A stretch of 64,000 nucleotides of DNA, from the NCBI GenBank assembly GCA_007121535.1, contig SKKK01000189.1, positions 1 through 64,000 on the forward strand, read 5' to 3'. Below, piece after piece: positions 17,702-27,200 of the stretch. The stretch is from Planctomycetaceae bacterium (GTDB lineage: Bacteria > Planctomycetota > Planctomycetia > Pirellulales > Pirellulaceae). Position numbers and translations under genes: made by a program. The stretch's first letter is position 1. Each line of letters opens with the position of its first letter. The notes under the pieces were generated by a model. It did not search any database. It was not told where the DNA came from and saw only the letters and a list, made by a program, of their open reading frames with translations.

Positions 17702-18409
17702 CTACCCCGGCGGCAACTGCGACGGGTCTTGCTTGACTCGCACCAGTTGGTCGCTTGTGATATCGGCCACGAACAGACGGAACGGTTTCCCGCCTACGTC
17801 GACTCCGAAATCCACCGCGTCGATCTGCTCCTCGCTGCCGGCGAACCGGTCGTTCACTTCCAACAACCGAATCTCGTCCGGCGCGGCTCCGGTGGGCAAG
17901 TACCAAACCTCCCGGATGGCGCTGTCCGAAAGAATGTGCGTCTTGGCCAACCACGCCGCGATCTCGTCACGATTCCCGTTCGTCGGCCGGCTGGGACCGG
18001 GATGAGTCCGCCGTCGCTGACGTGAGTCTTCATCCAGTTTGTCCAGATACTCGAACCATTGCTCGTCGCGGATCTGTTCCGGATCGGGAGGCGTCAGCCT
18101 TACCGCCAGATAATCCGACCACGACCCGAAGACCAAGGGAATCCCCGGCACCCGTTCATAACCGGCCGCATCGCACTCACTGCCGTACCGGAACACCTTG
18201 TAACGCTTCGGATCATCCCTGGCCCGCCCCACACAAACCTCCGGACAAGGATCGCCCTCGGGCCAGTGATGGACCGCCTGCATGTCGTAATCCAAGGTGA
18301 CCGATTCGACGTCGCGAACTTCACACCCCCGTCGGCGGGGATCTTCTGCCAAGAAAAGCAAGTATGCGACCCCGTAACGCTGATCTTTGATGAGAAACTT
18401 CGGAACCAT
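17702..18409 (-). CDS. hypothetical protein
   Basis: A 235-residue soluble protein without recognised domain. Its middle is rich in charged residues (DEQWFEYLDKLDEDSRQRRR) and its last third reads IREVWYLPTGAAPDEIRLLEVNDRF and DFGVDVGGKPFRLFVADIT, followed by TSDQLVRVKQDPSQLPPG. The alternating pattern in this last part looks like a beta-rich domain found in other planctomycete hypotheticals (recollection, not a search). The start ATG at 18409 begins MVPKFLIKDQRYGVAYLLFL. It is the first gene of a likely two-gene operon with the frame at 17263-17663. Confidence 0.6.
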   Translation of the reverse strand: MVPKFLIKDQRYGVAYLLFLAEDPRRRGCEVRDVESVTLDYDMQAVHHWPEGDPCPEVCVGRARDDPKRYKVFRYGSECDAAGYERVPGIPLVFGSWSDYLAVRLTPPDPEQIRDEQWFEYLDKLDEDSRQRRRTHPGPSRPTNGNRDEIAAWLAKTHILSDSAIREVWYLPTGAAPDEIRLLEVNDRFAGSEEQIDAVDFGVDVGGKPFRLFVADITSDQLVRVKQDPSQLPPG

Positions 18410-18781
18410 CGTCTGCTCCCATTCTCCAAGCTCGACTCGTATCCAACCTGTCGACCAGATCCGCCAGACAATCAGTAAACCCGTTATTCCATCGTCGCTG
18501 ACGCATCCCAGCCCGTCAAGACGCAGAAGTCTCGCGGCCCCGGTTGCCAGGGCTCCAATTCAAGAATCGTTCCATCCTCCCGCCGCTCGTCAGATCCACC
18601 CCGCTTGCCGACCAAGAGTTCTCACGCCACCCAGCCGAGTGCCCGCACCTGTCGGCCTCGCAGATTGGCTCCGCTTCAACAACAGAACCCCGGGATAGCT
18701 TGGGGGCAATAACACCCTAATCTTTCACCTAAACTACTCCCTCTACAGCGCAGGGCCACAGGAGATTAAGTGAAAGATTAG
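18410..18781. other. intergenic, no gene seen
   Basis: About 370 bases upstream of the hypothetical gene at 17702-18409. It probably carries that gene's promoter. Small frames here show no motif. The stretch near 18720-18780 repeats the phrase GAAAGATTAGGG/TCTTTCACCTAA, a short inverted pair. Confidence 0.4.
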
Positions 18782-18966
18782 GGCTTCAGCTTTCCCTACG
18801 ATCGCCGGACGCCGATGGCGTCTTTGAGAAATCCGAACGATGGGTCGATCGGCTACAGACTTCGCGCGGTCAGTTCTGCACCAGGGCTTTGGCCGAATTT
18901 CTTGCACGACATGCGGACGAATGGTGTTCCGGCGGCGATGAATGCGGTGGTCGCCGAGGCCAGCGT
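18782..18966 (+). pseudogene. mazE-like antitoxin fragment
   Basis: The DNA is closely similar to the MazE-like gene at 28716-28952 and its relic at 31449-31628 (shared: CGGCTACAGACTTCGCGCGG, GGCTTTGGCCGAATTTCTTG). Here several small indels break the frame and the 3' part passes directly into a palindromic spacer repeat, in the same way as the 31.4-kb copy. Confidence 0.7.
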
Positions 18967-19620
18967 GTAAAACCCCGTTGGGGTTTGCTGGCACTCTCGA
19001 CTAACTCGGCAACCCAAGGTGCGCGGATTACCGCGACCTTGGGCTTTCGAGTTCCACGCCTTTAGCGTCACCGGAACACCGTCACGAATGCAGCGGAACA
19101 AACGGTTACGTCAATTCCGCTACGGTGATGGCCAACACTTCGTAGACCCCAAAGCTTGAACCAGTTCGGAGCGAGGATCTACGACCACATCGGCACCCCA
19201 CCCCAACGGGGCGCCATTCCGAAGCCCAGGGTCGCGGTACTCCGCGCACCCTGGGTAGGTGAATCGCAAACGATTCAAGCACCCTGAAGGGGTGCCACAC
19301 CGGGAAGAAGATTAGCACCGCGTGGGTTTCCAGGACGAGTTCCGACAATTGTGAACGAACATCGTGTGTCCATCGATGCATGATACGTTTGGGATTGACG
19401 AAATGTGTAAAACCCCGTTGGGGTTTAATCGTTTTTGAGGCGAACCGTCAAACCAGGGTGCGCGGAGTACCGCGACCCTGGCCTTTGGAGTGCAACGCCC
19501 TTGGCGTTGGCCGAACCATCGGCATCCCGCCCCAACGGGGTGCCATTCCGCGGACCAGGGTCGCGCAGTGCACCCTGGGCCAGCGAGAGACCGAAGACCA
19601 AGCACCCTGAATGCGTGCGA
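18967..19620. repeat. planctomycete-type palindromic spacer repeats
   Basis: A mosaic of short palindromes: TGTAAAACCCCGTTGGGGTT twice (near 18967 and 19404), CCAAGGTGCGCGGATTACCG / CCAGGGTGCGCGGAGTACCG and the inverted forms CCCCAACGGGGCGCCATTCC and CACCCTGGGTAGG. The same phrases return at 31627-31745. No coding content. The units read as alternating hairpins and occur next to mazE fragments in both places. Confidence 0.8.
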
Positions 19621-19774
19621 CACTCATTTCGTGTGACGAGCCAGCGGTACCGGTTGCGCGAAGAATCTTGGGACGAACAAAGGCGTTACGAAACGGACCT
19701 TTTCGACCTCCAGAATCCTGCCGATCCTGCCGGAACACATTAACGTACAGGCGAATTGGTTCATCACCGCTGCT

Positions 19775-20580
19775 TCAACCTCGGTCGTTCACATCGAACC
19801 CGTTCTGAGTCGCTTCCTCCAGGATCGCCGCCGCCCAACGCGCCTGGCGGATCGTCAGTGGCCATTGCTGCCGGATATGACGCCCGACATCGTACACGAA
19901 TTTGCGTTCTCTGCGATTCAGAGTGTCGTGCTCTTTGCCCCAGCGCGATAGTCGCATCCACATCACGTAGCCGAATCCGATCACGTCACGGATGATTCGA
20001 TCGTCCTCGCCAACCGCAATGTCTTTACGAACCGCCTCATCGATCGTCGAGGCAGCATCCGGCGGCACGTTTTCTGCGGCGACGGTTTGGATAGCCTTGT
20101 CGACGATCCGGCCAATCTCGCGTTGTCGGTTGGCATAGAAAGAACTGCCACGGACTCGCACAAACTTCCATCCACACCGCTCGAGCATCCGCTGCCGCGC
20201 CATGTCCGCTTCGTAGCGATCCGCGCCATGCCACTGGTCGCCATCGCATTCGACCGCCAAGCGAGCCTTGGTCCCTTCGACGACCAAGTCAATCCGCTTG
20301 CCAGCAGCCGGATACTGTGGAATCACTCGATACCCGGCATTGACCAACTCGGTCGCCACCTCGCGCTCAAACTCGCTTTCGCACAACGACAGATCTTGTG
20401 GTAAGACTTGCCCGGGCGGATGGTAGCAGTACTCCAACAAACGGCGACGCATACAATCCGGGTGGAGTTCGTTCGCCGAAACACTGTGGAACAGCCACAT
20501 CCCAGATATTGTAGCAGCAGTCCTTCCGGTCCCATTTGGCTGACTTCGTCGATAATCACAACATCGAAGGCGCTGCCTTG
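19775..20580 (-). pseudogene. superfamily 1 helicase with DUF559 nuclease tail, truncated
   Basis: A Walker B segment SAFDVVIIDEVSQMGPEG (about 20525-20575) is followed, after a frameshift and a missing middle, by the intact C-terminus MWLFHSVSANELHPDCMRRR, ESEFEREVATELVNAGYRVIP, DLVVEGTKARLAVECDGDQW and MARQRMLERCGWKFVRVRGS. This is the end of the large AAA_11/AAA_12 helicases that carry a DUF559/Vsr-like nuclease domain. The N-terminal helicase core is lost. Such helicase-nucleases are often in defence islands; this one is dead. Confidence 0.75.
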
Positions 20581-20589
20581 CACGGCGAC

Positions 20590-20893
20590 CGCTTCCGCTC
20601 TGCTGTTGGGCCAAGTAGTTCTGGGGTTCGGCCAGGAGATCCTGTTTGACGAACCGTTTGTGAGGCAAGGCGAAAAGCGGATATTCCGTGAAGACCGCTC
20701 GACAGTGGCTACAACGGAACCGCACACGCCAGGACAGGATGACTTGGACGAGGAACTCGTCGAGTTCCTGATCGAACACGCGAATGCGGAACTGGCGCCT
20801 GGCGCAGTCGTGCTTGGTGAGCAACTCGATCAGTTTCTGCCTGCGGATTGGCCAATCGGGATGTGATCGTTGACCAAAAAACACGCGTGGCAT
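20590..20893 (-). pseudogene. transposase-like zinc-ribbon fragment
   Basis: From ATG 20893 the frame reads MPRVFFGQ, WPIRRQKLIELLTKHDC, FRIRVFDQELDEFLVQVI and WRVRFRCSHCRAVFTEYPLF then ALPHKRFVKQ. A CxxC pair followed by F-x-x-Y/LP-x-FALPHKRY is the zinc-ribbon head I associate with DUF6431-like transposases. It breaks off into the helicase remnant around 20590, so an insertion element probably landed in, or recombined with, that gene. Confidence 0.5.
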
Positions 20894-20942
20894 GCCCACC
20901 GTGGGGCTGACTCCCCCACGCTTGCCAACGAAGCTTGAAATC

Positions 20943-22304
20943 TCAGGGCTGCCGGATGTCGATCGCGAAATGATTTTCGAACGCGCGGGGGATGGTTCGT
21001 TCGCCGGCCGGTTTTCCCGTCTCGATGGCTTCACGGATGTCTTCGATCACCAGTTTTGCGGATGCGAAGTAGCCGTGGCCCAGATCCAGCAAGCCGAAAC
21101 CGCCGACTTCGATGGTTTCGACGCCGTCGACGACCGTGACCGGAGGTACGTATCCGACACGACTGTGTTTATGTTTCCACTGCGACAGAAAGACGGCCTG
21201 GTCGTCGGGCGAGACGAACAGCGTGCGGCGTTCGAATTCGTGCGGATACCTGTTCACCGCGTCTTTGAACGTGCGCACGTCTTCATCGGGCGCGCAGAAG
21301 AAGACCTGACCAAGACGCAAGTTCGGCCGGCGATCGGCAACCAGTCGCTCCAGAGCCCTCAAGAATCCGCGATTGCCCATGCTGTGGACGAACAGATGGA
21401 TGCGTTCGGCTCCGGACCGCTCAGACAGCTCGTGCAGGAATTGGGCGATGTGCGGCACGCTGGCGGTGATCGTGGATTCGTCCGCCGAATAGGCGGGGAC
21501 CGATCCGTGCGAGGGCCAACTGTAGAACGCCATTTCGCCAGGCACTTTCAGGTCGTAGCCGACCTGTGCCGCCCGGACGGCGGCTTCCTCGAAACTGACA
21601 TTAAAGCCGTGAATCAAGACGAACATGTTGCGCTGTCCCGGGTTCCACCAGGTTTTCAGCTTGTGGGCCAGCCCCGCCCAGAACACATCGCGCGGCAGGG
21701 CGTGGATGCCGTGGACCCGCAGCGAGTCGTCGGCCTCCAAACGGATCCAACGCCGCCACCAGGCTGTACCGGTCGAGCCCGGTTTGTGGCTTTCCGGAAT
21801 GAACACGTTGCATACGCCGTAGGTCAGGCACTCGGCAGATTCTTCTGAGTTGAATCGCTCGACAATGTCGTCGAACTGGACGGGCTTGCGATCGGTCGCG
21901 AACCAGACCCGCACCAGTCGCCGGTCCGGATCGATCCAGACCTTCCCGTCAACGCTGCGTTGGACGCCTTCGAGCGCGAGGCTTCGCGGGACTTCTCGCC
22001 AGAGGAAGTGGTAGAGGGTCTCGCAGAGCGGTTCGAAATCGTTGTCCGCAAGCAGATCCCGCAACATCAGGAACTCGTCGGCCGCCTGAAAACCATCCGC
22101 ATCCGTAATCGCACCGGCGGCGATTTCGGCCAGCAGGGGCTGGAGGTCGATCAGACACGGATCGGGGACCAGCGTCGCGTCGGCGCCCATGCGAAGCGCG
22201 TAGCGGGCGGAACCCACCGCATCAATGGCGGACGGCCCAAACCACTGGCAAGTCAACGCCCCGGCCCGGGCATCGAGCCGAACCTGTAGGTGAAACGGTT
22301 TCAT
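20943..22304 (-). CDS. DUF900 alpha/beta hydrolase with unknown N-terminal domain
   Basis: A 453-residue protein. The C-terminal half (from about 128) is a DUF900 hydrolase: RRLVRVWFATDRKP, RNMFVLIHGFNVSFEEAAVRAAQ, the nucleophile elbow FVHSMGNRGFL (Ser about 308), an acidic residue in CAPDEDVRTF (about 345) and a final GHGYF histidine (about 418). The N-terminal ~125 residues (MKPFHLQVRLDARAGALTCQ ... LPLLAEIAAGAITD-like) match nothing I know. Ribosome site AAGGGAG before the ATG. Same strand as, and 1.9 kb downstream of, the CHAT-STAND-TPR gene; the space between holds REP repeats and a DUF559 gene. Possible lipase, esterase or effector activity. Confidence 0.82.
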   Translation of the reverse strand: MKPFHLQVRLDARAGALTCQWFGPSAIDAVGSARYALRMGADATLVPDPCLIDLQPLLAEIAAGAITDADGFQAADEFLMLRDLLADNDFEPLCETLYHFLWREVPRSLALEGVQRSVDGKVWIDPDRRLVRVWFATDRKPVQFDDIVERFNSEESAECLTYGVCNVFIPESHKPGSTGTAWWRRWIRLEADDSLRVHGIHALPRDVFWAGLAHKLKTWWNPGQRNMFVLIHGFNVSFEEAAVRAAQVGYDLKVPGEMAFYSWPSHGSVPAYSADESTITASVPHIAQFLHELSERSGAERIHLFVHSMGNRGFLRALERLVADRRPNLRLGQVFFCAPDEDVRTFKDAVNRYPHEFERRTLFVSPDDQAVFLSQWKHKHSRVGYVPPVTVVDGVETIEVGGFGLLDLGHGYFASAKLVIEDIREAIETGKPAGERTIPRAFENHFAIDIRQP

Positions 22305-22596
22305 TCAGCGAACTCCCTTCTTGTCCCCTCTCCCCCCGGAAAATTGGCGCGCAGGCGTTATCTTACATGAGGCGCGTGTTGCCGTCAATTTGCTGGCGGA
22401 GAGGGGACGTCCGCATTCGCCGGTCAGCGGAGCAGTGGCGTCGGGCGGCCAACGCTCGTTTCGCGTCTGATTCCCGCCGATTGTCTCCGTTTTTGTCCCC
22501 TCTGCCCCAAATCGTTGCCGCAAAGGGACTCGGAGTTCAGAAAACGGTTCATCGGACACGATTTGGGGGAGAGGGTTAGGGTGAGGGGGCCGCCTC

Positions 22597-22667
22597 GAAA
22601 CTCCAACTTCATTCTCAAATGTTTTGCAATGGCTATCGCAACTGCTTCGAGGTCTTCCAGAACATTT
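22597..22667 (-). pseudogene. DUF559 C-terminal fragment within REP array
   Basis: The minus strand reads NVLEDLEAVAIAIAKHLRMK then LEF, almost identical to the end of the intact DUF559 gene (DVLEDVEAVAIAIARHLKMK, LEF), and like it joins straight to a REP unit. Only the last ~22 codons remain. Confidence 0.75.
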
Positions 22668-22935
22668 CTGGCCCCCTCACCCTAACCCTCTCCCCCAGAA
22701 AATTGACGGGCAGAGGTTGTTTTGTGTGGAGGGCGTTTCTGCCGTCAATTCTCTGGGGGAGAGGGGACGTCCGCATTCGCCGGTCAGCGGAGCAGTGGCG
22801 TCGGGCGGCCAACGCTCGTTTCGCGTCTGATTCCCGCCGTATGTCTCTGTTTTTGTCCCCTCTGCCCCAAATCGTTGCCGCAAAAGGACTCGGGGTTCAG
22901 AAAACGCTCGATCTGCAACGATTTTGGTGAGAGGG

Positions 22936-23319
22936 TTAGGGTGAGGGGGGGCCCCTTCGAAACTCCAACTTCATTTTCAAATGTCTTGCAATGGCAATCG
23001 CAACGGCTTCGACGTCTTCGAGGACATCTTCGTTGCTGAACCGAAGCACGGTCCAGCCTTCCGCTTCGATTTTGGCTTGTCGCGAGACATCATTCGCGTA
23101 AACGTAGTCGTGATACCCACCGTCGATTTCGATGACCAGCTTCTTCTCGATACACGCGAAATCTACGATGAATGGTGGGATGGGACACTGACGGCGAAAC
23201 TTCAGGCGACACAACCGGCGTCCTCGTAATACGTTCCACAGAAGTGACTCTGCTTTGGTTTGTCGAGCACGCAGGTCACGGGCTTTTTCGGTCAGTTCAG
23301 GCTCTTGTCGGTGCGGCAT
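22936..23319 (-). CDS. DUF559 endonuclease-like protein
   Basis: A 127-residue Vsr-like (PD-(D/E)XK-fold) protein of the DUF559 family: RQTKAESLLWNVLRGRRL, LKFRRQCPIPPFIVDFACIE, KLVIEIDGGYHDY and EGWTVLRFSNEDVLEDVEAV. The catalytic acidic residues of DFxxxxxKLxIExDG are present. These are putative DNA nucleases of unknown physiological role. GGAGAC precedes the ATG. The last residues (EFRRGPPSP) are encoded by the adjoining REP unit, which also supplies the stop. REP units flank it on both sides, and a second DUF559 tail lies 300 bp downstream. Confidence 0.88.
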   Translation of the reverse strand: MPHRQEPELTEKARDLRARQTKAESLLWNVLRGRRLCRLKFRRQCPIPPFIVDFACIEKKLVIEIDGGYHDYVYANDVSRQAKIEAEGWTVLRFSNEDVLEDVEAVAIAIARHLKMKLEFRRGPPSP

Positions 23320-23880
23320 GGCCGTCTCCTCCAGACCATTGATGGGTGGACGTTAATCTTATATGGGCCGCGTCTTGCCGTCAATTCTTCGTGGGAGTGG
23401 GGACGGCGGAATTTTCTGCTCTCCGGCCCCCTCACCCTAACCCTCTCCCCCAGAAAGTTGACGGGTAGAGGTTGTTTTGTGTGGAGGGCGTTTCTACCGT
23501 CAATTTTCTGGGGGAGAGGGGACGTCCGCATTCGCTCCCCGGAGCAGTGGCCTTGGGCGGCCAAAGCTCGCCGTTTGGGCTCCGGTCCTCGACCCTCCCG
23601 TTCTTGTCCCCTCTCCCCCAAATCGCTGCCGGAATTAGACTTTGGGTTCAGAAAACGTTCGATCGGCAGCGATTTGGGGGAGAGGGTTAGGGTGAGGGGG
23701 CTGCCCCGGGCGCCTCTAACTCGGCTTCCCCCTTCGAAACTCGGCTTTCTCGGTCAGTCGGGGGCAACTGTTTGGGGGAAAGGGGACGGCGGATTGTGCG
23801 GTGTATGGCCCCCTCACCCTAACCCTCTCCCCCAGAAAATTGACGGGCAGAGGTTGTTTTGTGTGGAGGGCGTCTCTGCC

Positions 23881-24141
23881 GTCAATTTTCTGGGGGAGAG
23901 GGGACCAGACCTTCTCCCGCTGGGAATTGACGGGTGGAGGGTGTTTTGTCTGGAGGGCGTTTCTGCCGTCAATTTTCTGGGGGAGAGGGGACCAGACCTT
24001 CTCCCGCTGGGAATTGACGGGTGGAGGGTGTTTTGTGTGGAAGGCGTCTCTGCCGTCAATTTTCTGGGGGAGAGGGGACCAGACCTTCTCCCGCTGGGAA
24101 TTGACGGGTGGAGGGTGTTTTGTGTGGAAGGCGTCTCTGCC
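23881..24141. repeat. 87-bp tandem repeat, three units
   Basis: Three head-to-tail units start at 23881, 23968 and 24055, each GTCAATTTTCTGGGGGAGAG ... CTCCCGCTGGGAATTGACGG ... GGCGTCTCTGCC, differing at a few positions. The unit is the inner part of the REP type 1 hairpin plus a new linker, so local amplification happened inside the array. Confidence 0.9.
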
Positions 24142-24217
24142 GTCAATTCTTTGGGGGAGAGGGGACGTCCGAATTCGCCGGTTGGTGGGGCTGTGGCGTT
24201 GGGTTGCTGGGTTCGGA

Positions 24218-27200
24218 TCATGGGTTCGGTTGGTGCTCCGACGGCAGCAGGGCGGATAGGGTGGTGGGATCGGCAATCGCGCGGAGGATGGTTTCGATGA
24301 TCATGGATGCGGTCAGCCCAGCGTTTTCGCAGAGGCGTTGTTCGTCACGCTCGCCGGCTAGGATGTTCTCGATCGCATCGGCACAGGCGAGCCACTCGCC
24401 ACCACCCTGGCGCATCGCGCCGACGTAAGCGGCAACCAGGTCGCGGAAGTCATCTTGGCCAGCGCATACGGCAACGACGGCGGCGATCAGTTCAGCATAT
24501 TGCTTCATCTCGTGGGCCGTGCCGGCGAAGTTTCGTTTGGCTTCGCGAGCGAGTTGGCGGTATTCGGCGGCCCGGTCGGGCTGCGACTGCCCGTCGGCGA
24601 TTTCGGCCAGGATGTTGTAGGTCGTCCAGATCTCCGCGGCGCCGGGATCCAGGGTCTTGTCGATGGCCAAGGCCTCCTCGGCCAGTTCGCGGGCCTCGTC
24701 CAGACGTCCCGGCTGGGTTTGCAGGAGAGCGGCGAGGTTGCTGAGGCGTTTAGAGAGGCCGACGTTATCCCCGGTTTTCCGACCGCCGTCGATGGCCTTG
24801 CGATACCAGCTCTCCGCTGCCTCTGGCTTTCCGGCTGACTTGTTCACCAGGCCCAGACTGTTCCACGTGGTTGCGGCTCCGGCCAAGTTGCCGAGTTGTT
24901 CTTCCAGTCGGGCCGACTCCCGATAATGGTGCTCGGCTTGCTCCCACTCCTGTGCTCGCCGAAACGCCATGCCAAGCTGGTGCTGGGCGACGGCTTCCAT
25001 CGCGGGTTCGCCCAGACGCTGGAACAATTCGAGGGCTTCGTGGTAACGCTTTACGGCGTCGGCGAGATCGCCTTCCACCATGGCCAGCGTGCCGAGTTGC
25101 CCGAGGATGACGCCTTCGGTACGCGCGTCATTCACTTCCTTGATGCTCTCCAAGCCCAGTTCATATTGCGCACGGGCCTCGGCGTATTTGCCTTGAGCCG
25201 TCAACACATCGGCCAGGTCCGTTCGGAGCACACCGCGTTTTTGCTTGACTTCATCAGTCGGCTCCAGTTGCTCCGTCACCGCAATGCCTTGCTGATAGGT
25301 AGCTTCCGCCAGATCGGGCCGACCGCCGGAACGGTAGCAGCGGCCTAAGTCGACAAGGGTCTTCGCCTGATTGAAGGATGGCTGATCTCCGAGTGTTTCC
25401 AGGATGTCGGCAAAGATCTCGGCGGCCTGCTGCACGCGGCCGGCAGCCCGCAGTTGTTCGCCGCGGCTCGATTGCGCGAGAAACCAGGCCTGCGAACCGC
25501 GCTGGCCGCCGGCTTGTTCGGCGCGGCCGGTCAGCCGAGCCGCTTCGCGGGTCATGCCGAAGATGGTGAGGAACCGGTTGACGGCCTCTACAAACTCGAC
25601 CGCATCGGCATCGCGGGCGTCCAGGGCGCGGTCGACGGCGTACAGCAGATTCGGCAGTTCACGTCGGGCGATGGCCCGGGCCTGATGCGGGTTCTGCCGG
25701 TCTTCGTGATAGAGGTAGCTCGCCAGGGCGTAGTACCGCTGGCGATGGGCGGTGGTCAGCGCGTCGCGCTCGTCGGCCGCCAGACCGGACCAGAGCATGG
25801 GGGCCAGCGTGGGATGGAAGCGGAGGAAGGGCGGGCCGACGCCCGGAATGCTCTCGGCTTCGATCAGAGCGGCCGCTTCCAACTGGCGGCGCAAGCCGGG
25901 CCAGACGTTTTCCGCCGCCGGGTCGGGCAAGCTGGCCAACCGGGCCCGAAGCTGCTCGATGTGTTCCTGGAGTTCGGGATTCCCCTTAAGCCGCGCCAGC
26001 AGTTCGGCCGGGATTTCGGCGTCCTCGGGGATCTCCACTCCCATCAACCGGAGCAGGACGCGCGGGTCGCCGCTTTCCAACGCCGCCAGCAGCGCCTGGA
26101 GTTGCTCGCGCTGGTCGCTTTCGCCCAGTTCGGTGATGGCCAGCAGATCGTCTTCAAACGCTCCGCCTTGAAACACACCCAGACGGCGGACGGCGTGGCG
26201 CTCGCGCTCGCTCAGGCGCTCCAGCGAGAGTTCCAGCGAGGCGATCAGGCTCCGCGGCGTGCCCTCGACCGCGATGCCGGACGTGGCCGCTTCGCTCAAG
26301 ATCTGTTCGAGCCGCTCGCCGAGCTTCCTGGCCGTGCGGCTCTTGAGCTGCTGGGCCAGCACGCAAATCGAAAGCGGATGAAAGTTGACGCGGTCGAACA
26401 ACTCGATCAGTTGCTCGCGCTCGGGGAGCGGGACGCCGGGCTCCGGCGGCAACTTGCTCAGCTCGCCAAACCAATCGAGGGCATCGTCGGGATAGGCCGC
26501 CGAGCCCAATCCTTCCAGGGCGATGCGACGATGGATCCGCGTGCCTTCGATGCGATAGTCGGGATGGCCGAAATCCGGAATCCGACTGGTCAGCAACACG
26601 CGCGAGTCGCCCGCACAGGACCAGGCCACCGCGGCGGTCAACAGTTCTTGCAGGGCGTCCGGCCGGGCCGCGACGGCGGGGTCGGGTGACCCGCGCCGAG
26701 CGAGGAGGAGCGATTCCAGGTTGTCCAGGACGACGAGCGTCGGGGTTTCGCGGAGGGCCTCGGTGGCTGCGTCGGCGTCGATCAGCGACCGCTGGAGAAC
26801 GCTGCCGATCGTGCTGACGGCCACGGAGCAGGCGTCTTCGGCTTGCACTTGCGAGTAGTCCACGAAGACCGCGCGCTGGAACCGGCCCGTCCGGACCAGC
26901 CACCGCGCGGCTTCCAGGGCCAGCTCGGTCTTGCCCTGGCCGCCGAACCCGGTGATGGAAATGCGCCGCGTTTCCGGTGCGGCAAACCAGCAGGCGATAT
27001 CCCACAGCTCGCGCCGCCGCCCGAAGAACCCGGCTTCGTGCTCCGCCCGCAGATTGTGCTTCACGTGGCCCGGCATCTCCGAGGCCGGAACCGGGTCTCG
27101 GAGAGACTCGGCCACGTGTGCCGGCTTCAGCAGCGGCGAATCGGCGCCGCCGTGGAACAGGGCCGGGAGAAACCAGTCGGCCAGCTCCAGCATCTGCCAC

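Larger units (their letters stand above)
22319..24180. repeat. REP array of the CCCTCACCCTAACCCTCTCCC family
   Basis: A dense set of related units. Type 1 runs CCCCTCACCCTAACCCTCTC, CCAGAAAATTGACGGGCAGA ... CTGCCGTCAATTTTCTGGGG and GAGAGGGGAC, i.e. an imperfect hairpin (near 22671, 23424, 23808; diverged at 22319). Type 2 runs GTCCCCTCTGCCCCAAATCG ... CGATTTGGGGGAGAGGGTTA and GGGTGAGGGG (near 22494, 22854, 23605). Type 1 and 2 units alternate, linked by a shared spacer (GTCCGCATTCGCCGGTCAGC ...). Translated, such units give the familiar 'PLTLTLSP' artefact seen in many databases. Confidence 0.85.

Noticed and set aside
20892-21848. 318-codon frame on the plus strand
   Set aside because: Antisense to the DUF900 hydrolase; no motif and no ribosome site.
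23260-24300. 346-codon frame across the repeat array
   Set aside because: It is translation of REP units (repeating CFVWRAFLPSIFWGRGD phrases), not a gene.
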